This document shows positions 59,146-61,849 of a stretch of DNA of 61,849 nucleotides, one piece after another. Position numbers and translations under genes: made by a program. Position 1 is the stretch's first letter. The number at the start of each line of letters is the position of its first letter. Under the pieces are notes generated by a model. That model did not search any database, was not told the origin of the DNA, and saw nothing but the letters and a program-made list of their open reading frames with translations. The stretch is from contig VFJL01000039.1 in the NCBI GenBank assembly GCA_009886095.1, positions 1 to 61,849 on the forward strand, written 5' to 3'. Source of the DNA: Nitrosomonadales bacterium (GTDB lineage: Bacteria > Pseudomonadota > Gammaproteobacteria > Burkholderiales > Nitrosomonadaceae).

Positions 59146-60643
59146 AGCCGGTTTTCCGCTACTGAGTCTTGCCATTCTGTTGCCATTACTGGGTGCTATT
59201 GCCACTGGGTTTGCCCCTACCGTAAAGCTGGCCAAAGCAATCGCACTGGTAATTGCCGGTTGCGAGCTGCTGCTGACGTTGCTGATAGTGCAGTTGTTTA
59301 ACGCCGGTAGTGGCGATTTCCAATTGGTCGAAAAATATCCTTGGATACCATTCCTGAATATCAACTATCTGGTCGGTGTTGATGGGATTTCGGTGTTATT
59401 TCTGCCAATGTCAGCACTATTGACGCTGACCGCGATCATTGCTTCGTGGAATTCGGTGCAACACAGCCCCCGCTTTCATTTTGCATTATTGCTGGCACTG
59501 GAAGGGGTCACTATCGGGGTATTTACCTCATTGGATACAGTGCTGTTCTTTTTATTCTGGGAGCTGACACTGCCACCTTTCTTCTTTTTAATCGGTTTAT
59601 GGGGCATCGGTTCGCAACGGCGCGGTGCAGCGATGAAATACACGCTGTTTATGCTGTTTGGCGGGGTGCCGCTACTATTTGCAATTGTCATACTGGCAAC
59701 CAATCACGCCGTGGCAGTGGGCGGCGCTATTCCCGAGGCGCTATCCTTCAGCTTGCCGGTTCTGCTGGAAACGCCTTTGGCAGCTGATTTACAAATACTG
59801 GTTTTCTTATTGTTACTGCTGGGTTTCGGTGTCAAAGCACCTTTAGCACCCTTCCATACCTGGTTACCCACCGCTGCAATGGAGGGGCCGGCACATGTAA
59901 CGGCGATACTGACTGGTATGAAGCTGGGAGTTTACGGTATCTTACGTTTTACCATGCCATTAGCCCCTGCTGCTGCGGTTGAATACAGTTGGGTACTGGC
60001 TATTCTTGGTGCTGTTACGCTTATTTATGGTGCACTGATTGCTTTAAAGCAGACTAATCTGCGCCGCCTGTTGGCTTACGCCAGCGTCAGTCACGTCGGT
60101 TTGGTAGTGGTCGGTATCGCATCCTTGAACATGCAGGGTCTGCAGGGTGCAGTTTTCCAATTGCTCAACTTCACTTTGGTTGCGAGTTCGCTGATGCTGG
60201 TTGCCGGCATGATTCAACACCGCTTGGGCAGTACCGAAATTATCCATCTGGGAGGTCTGGCTAAAGTGATGCCACGGCTGACCTGTTTTTATTTTTTATT
60301 TACCCTAGCCAGTATCGGGATACCGGGAACCAGCGGGTTTCCTGCTGAACTGATGTTGATTATCGGTGCATTGAAAGCACATGCTAGTTTGGGCATCGCT
60401 GCATTGATCGGTGCAGTCCTTGGTGCCGCATACATGCTGTCCTATATCCGCCGGGCGTTTTTCGGTCCAATCACGCAATCCGTTGTCAGTCAGGCGCAAG
60501 ATTTATCCCCGCGTGAACTGGCTCTGCTATGCGTTCCCGCCCTGCTGGTTCTGGTGTTTGGGTTTTTCCCAGACAGTGTGCTGCATATCAATCAAGTGGC
60601 GGCAGAAGTGTGGTTGTCCCGGTTATCCAGCTCAACCCCTTAG
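59138..60643 (+). CDS. NuoM-like proton-channel subunit, third copy
   Basis: A 501 aa antiporter-like subunit. All expected proton-path residues remain: Glu in LFFLFWELTLPPFFF, Lys in GFGVKAPLAPFHTWLP, Lys in GMKLGVYGILRF and Glu in GFPAELMLIIG. It is clearly different in sequence from the 51202 copy, so it is not a recent tandem duplicate. ATG 59138 lies within the end of the preceding gene. After its stop, 92 bases precede the carbonic-anhydrase-like gene. Confidence 0.85.
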   Translation: MSEAGFPLLSLAILLPLLGAIATGFAPTVKLAKAIALVIAGCELLLTLLIVQLFNAGSGDFQLVEKYPWIPFLNINYLVGVDGISVLFLPMSALLTLTAIIASWNSVQHSPRFHFALLLALEGVTIGVFTSLDTVLFFLFWELTLPPFFFLIGLWGIGSQRRGAAMKYTLFMLFGGVPLLFAIVILATNHAVAVGGAIPEALSFSLPVLLETPLAADLQILVFLLLLLGFGVKAPLAPFHTWLPTAAMEGPAHVTAILTGMKLGVYGILRFTMPLAPAAAVEYSWVLAILGAVTLIYGALIALKQTNLRRLLAYASVSHVGLVVVGIASLNMQGLQGAVFQLLNFTLVASSLMLVAGMIQHRLGSTEIIHLGGLAKVMPRLTCFYFLFTLASIGIPGTSGFPAELMLIIGALKAHASLGIAALIGAVLGAAYMLSYIRRAFFGPITQSVVSQAQDLSPRELALLCVPALLVLVFGFFPDSVLHINQVAAEVWLSRLSSSTP

Positions 60644-60703
60644 AGCACAGCAGACAGAAATTTTTATATCCCGCAGCTCTTTTCTTTTGGACTCTCCATT
60701 CGA

Positions 60704-60709
60704 TATAAT
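60704..60709 (+). promoter_or_regulatory. Possible -10 box before the carbonic-anhydrase-like gene
   Basis: A perfect TATAAT lies 26 bases before the ATG at 60736. A TTGGAC at 60687-60692 is only 11 bases upstream, too close for a standard -35 box, so promoter activity is uncertain. It would allow separate expression of the last gene of the operon. Confidence 0.3.
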
Positions 60710-60735
60710 ATTACATTCAACATGGAGATGACCGT

Positions 60736-61806
60736 ATGAATACTGGAACTGATTACCTACTTGATCTAAATGCACGCCACTCTCGGGCTTTTATTGATTT
60801 AGCCATGGAGCGTCGCAGATACCGGGGCGAGCACCCTACAGAAATAGCTGCGCTTAAATGTATGGATGGCAGGCTTAACCTACCGGTTATGACACGAACC
60901 GCAGTCGGGATCATTCAACCTTTTCGCAATCTGGGTGGCAAGTTTGATCTAGGCTGGCCCTTCTTTCAGGCAACTCTGGATCAATGGGCGCAGTACTCCA
61001 TCGGCCGCGGCAGGCACTGCCTGATCTTTGTGACCTATCATTTTGCGCGTGGGGATACTCACCGTGGTTGTAGGGGATTCAATTACGATACGAATGCTGC
61101 CAGAGACACAGCCATAAAACTCAAGAATCAGTTTGATCGTATTTATGGCAAGGGTGCCGTGGTACCGATTGTGTGCGGTATTGAGACTGATCTTGATGCC
61201 TTGATCCTGCATGGCGAAGACGGTCGTGTTGTTGATCTGGCCGAAGTAAAGGAAGACTTATCCCAGCTTGAATTGGAGGGTATGTTGCGTTCGCTGTACC
61301 CCTCAATGCCGGAACGGATTTTCAAGGATATGATCCCGCTAGTTGAAGGAAACATTAAACACTCCCGAAAAATTCGTGCTTCCAACAGACCGATCGAGGA
61401 TGCCGAGCATAAGGAATGGGTCCTGGGGGTGGGGCGCGGTTTTGATTGGCTGCACGCCATCAATACCGCTTTTATTGTCGGGCCGTTCGATCCGAATCTT
61501 TCCGATGCGATTGGAACTGCGGCTGTATTGCTGAAAGGCAACATCGACGATGGCCGGGTCAGCCCAAGCGGTATTGTGCTCATGACTTCGGCAGCTTACA
61601 GACAAATTGGTCCAGAATATGAGCTGGCGAAAGAGAAAGCTAGATTCCTAAGTAAATTTGCGCTTGATGTTATCAAGACCAAGGTTCCTGATCTGGTGCC
61701 ACATTTGAACATACTCACTGGGTGTACCGATCTGAACACAAGAAAATTTGAAGTGTTAGAGCGCCTGGATAAAGTTTCTAACCCAGTTGCCTATAAAGCT
61801 GCTTAG
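60736..61806 (+). CDS. Beta-carbonic-anhydrase-like protein, possibly CsoSCA-related
   Basis: A 356 aa soluble protein with no signal peptide. The beta-CA zinc pattern is present: Cys42-x-Asp44-x-Arg46 in LKCMDGRLNLP, and His109-x2-Cys112 in FARGDTHRGCRGF. These keep the Asp-Arg dyad and the typical order. The rest does not look like a standard 220-residue beta-CA; it is longer at the C-terminus, and the early helical part recalls the CsoSCA (carboxysomal CsoS3) catalytic core without the long N-terminal domain. It follows dabA's operon by 92 bases with GGAG upstream. It would interconvert CO2 and bicarbonate next to the DAB system. Assignment rests on motifs and context. Confidence 0.7.
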   Translation: MNTGTDYLLDLNARHSRAFIDLAMERRRYRGEHPTEIAALKCMDGRLNLPVMTRTAVGIIQPFRNLGGKFDLGWPFFQATLDQWAQYSIGRGRHCLIFVTYHFARGDTHRGCRGFNYDTNAARDTAIKLKNQFDRIYGKGAVVPIVCGIETDLDALILHGEDGRVVDLAEVKEDLSQLELEGMLRSLYPSMPERIFKDMIPLVEGNIKHSRKIRASNRPIEDAEHKEWVLGVGRGFDWLHAINTAFIVGPFDPNLSDAIGTAAVLLKGNIDDGRVSPSGIVLMTSAAYRQIGPEYELAKEKARFLSKFALDVIKTKVPDLVPHLNILTGCTDLNTRKFEVLERLDKVSNPVAYKAA

Positions 61807-61817
61807 CTATCACTTTG

Positions 61818-61840
61818 GCAAGGGTAGCTACCCCTTTGCA
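61818..61840. terminator. Hairpin after the carbonic-anhydrase-like gene
   Basis: GGGTAGCTACCC (61822-61833) is a perfect palindrome, and flanking GCAA/TTGC extend it. It lies 12 bases after the stop and probably marks the end of the dab operon. No long U-run is visible before the window ends. Confidence 0.45.
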
Positions 61841-61849
61841 GTGGATCGA

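Noticed and set aside
51202-60643. NuoL/NuoM-like genes read as part of NADH dehydrogenase (complex I)
   Set aside because: No NuoA-K or NuoN genes are here, and a DUF2309 dabA gene lies inside the gene run; the DAB reading explains the set better.

Overview
The window looks like a chromosomal segment of a betaproteobacterium. The gene orders ppc/hemC-hemD-hemX-hemY, cutA-dsbD-tlpA-like, and ponA/pilMNOPQ-aroK-aroB-dgt-hemE are typical of that class. Several haem genes together with a large inorganic-carbon uptake block suggest a chemolithoautotroph, most likely of the Nitrosomonadaceae or a close relative. This assignment is inference from synteny and protein character; no rRNA or tRNA gene was seen.

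Layout. 0-5.1 kb: an ABC ATPase, then pcnB-folK-dNK-panB-panC. 5.1-10.7 kb: a Cys-rich lipoprotein, apt, a minus-strand trio (NDH-2-like flavoprotein, SRPBCC protein, short LOV photoreceptor), a Trm112-like peptide, an ADP-ribosylglycohydrolase and a TusA-like protein. 10.7-13.8 kb: argJ and an orphan Wzm/Wzt-type polysaccharide exporter. 13.9-20.8 kb: ppc and divergent hemCDXY. 20.8-25.7 kb: a 2Fe-2S flavin reductase, an SDR protein, cutA, dsbD and a TlpA-like thioredoxin. 25.9-28.9 kb: a periplasmic protein of 15 ankyrin repeats, then two exported proteins on the other strand. 29.2-34.7 kb: glnS, birA, coaX, engB, hemB. 34.8-43 kb: penicillin-binding protein 1A, a decayed transposase fragment and the type IV pilus operon pilMNOPQ. 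43-49.3 kb: aroK, aroB, dgt, hemE and a two-component system.

49.3-61.8 kb is the most interesting part: an inorganic-carbon acquisition island. It starts with an SbtA-type bicarbonate transporter and a PII-like SbtB partner. After a gene-free region rich in inverted repeats comes a compact operon with a NuoM-like subunit, a 1092-residue DabA (DUF2309) carrying beta-carbonic-anhydrase-like zinc ligands, a NuoL-like DabB, two more NuoM-like subunits, and a separate beta-carbonic-anhydrase-like protein. Described DAB systems need only DabA and DabB. Here DabA sits with four different proton-channel-like subunits and a dedicated carbonic-anhydrase-like protein, so this may be an enlarged, undescribed ion-coupled CO2-hydrating complex. 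No RuBisCO or carboxysome shell gene lies in the window.

The rest is mostly housekeeping. Side points are a LOV-flavoprotein operon, a higher-order duplication in the ankyrin gene, three consecutive hairpins between engB and hemB, and small intergenic repeats.
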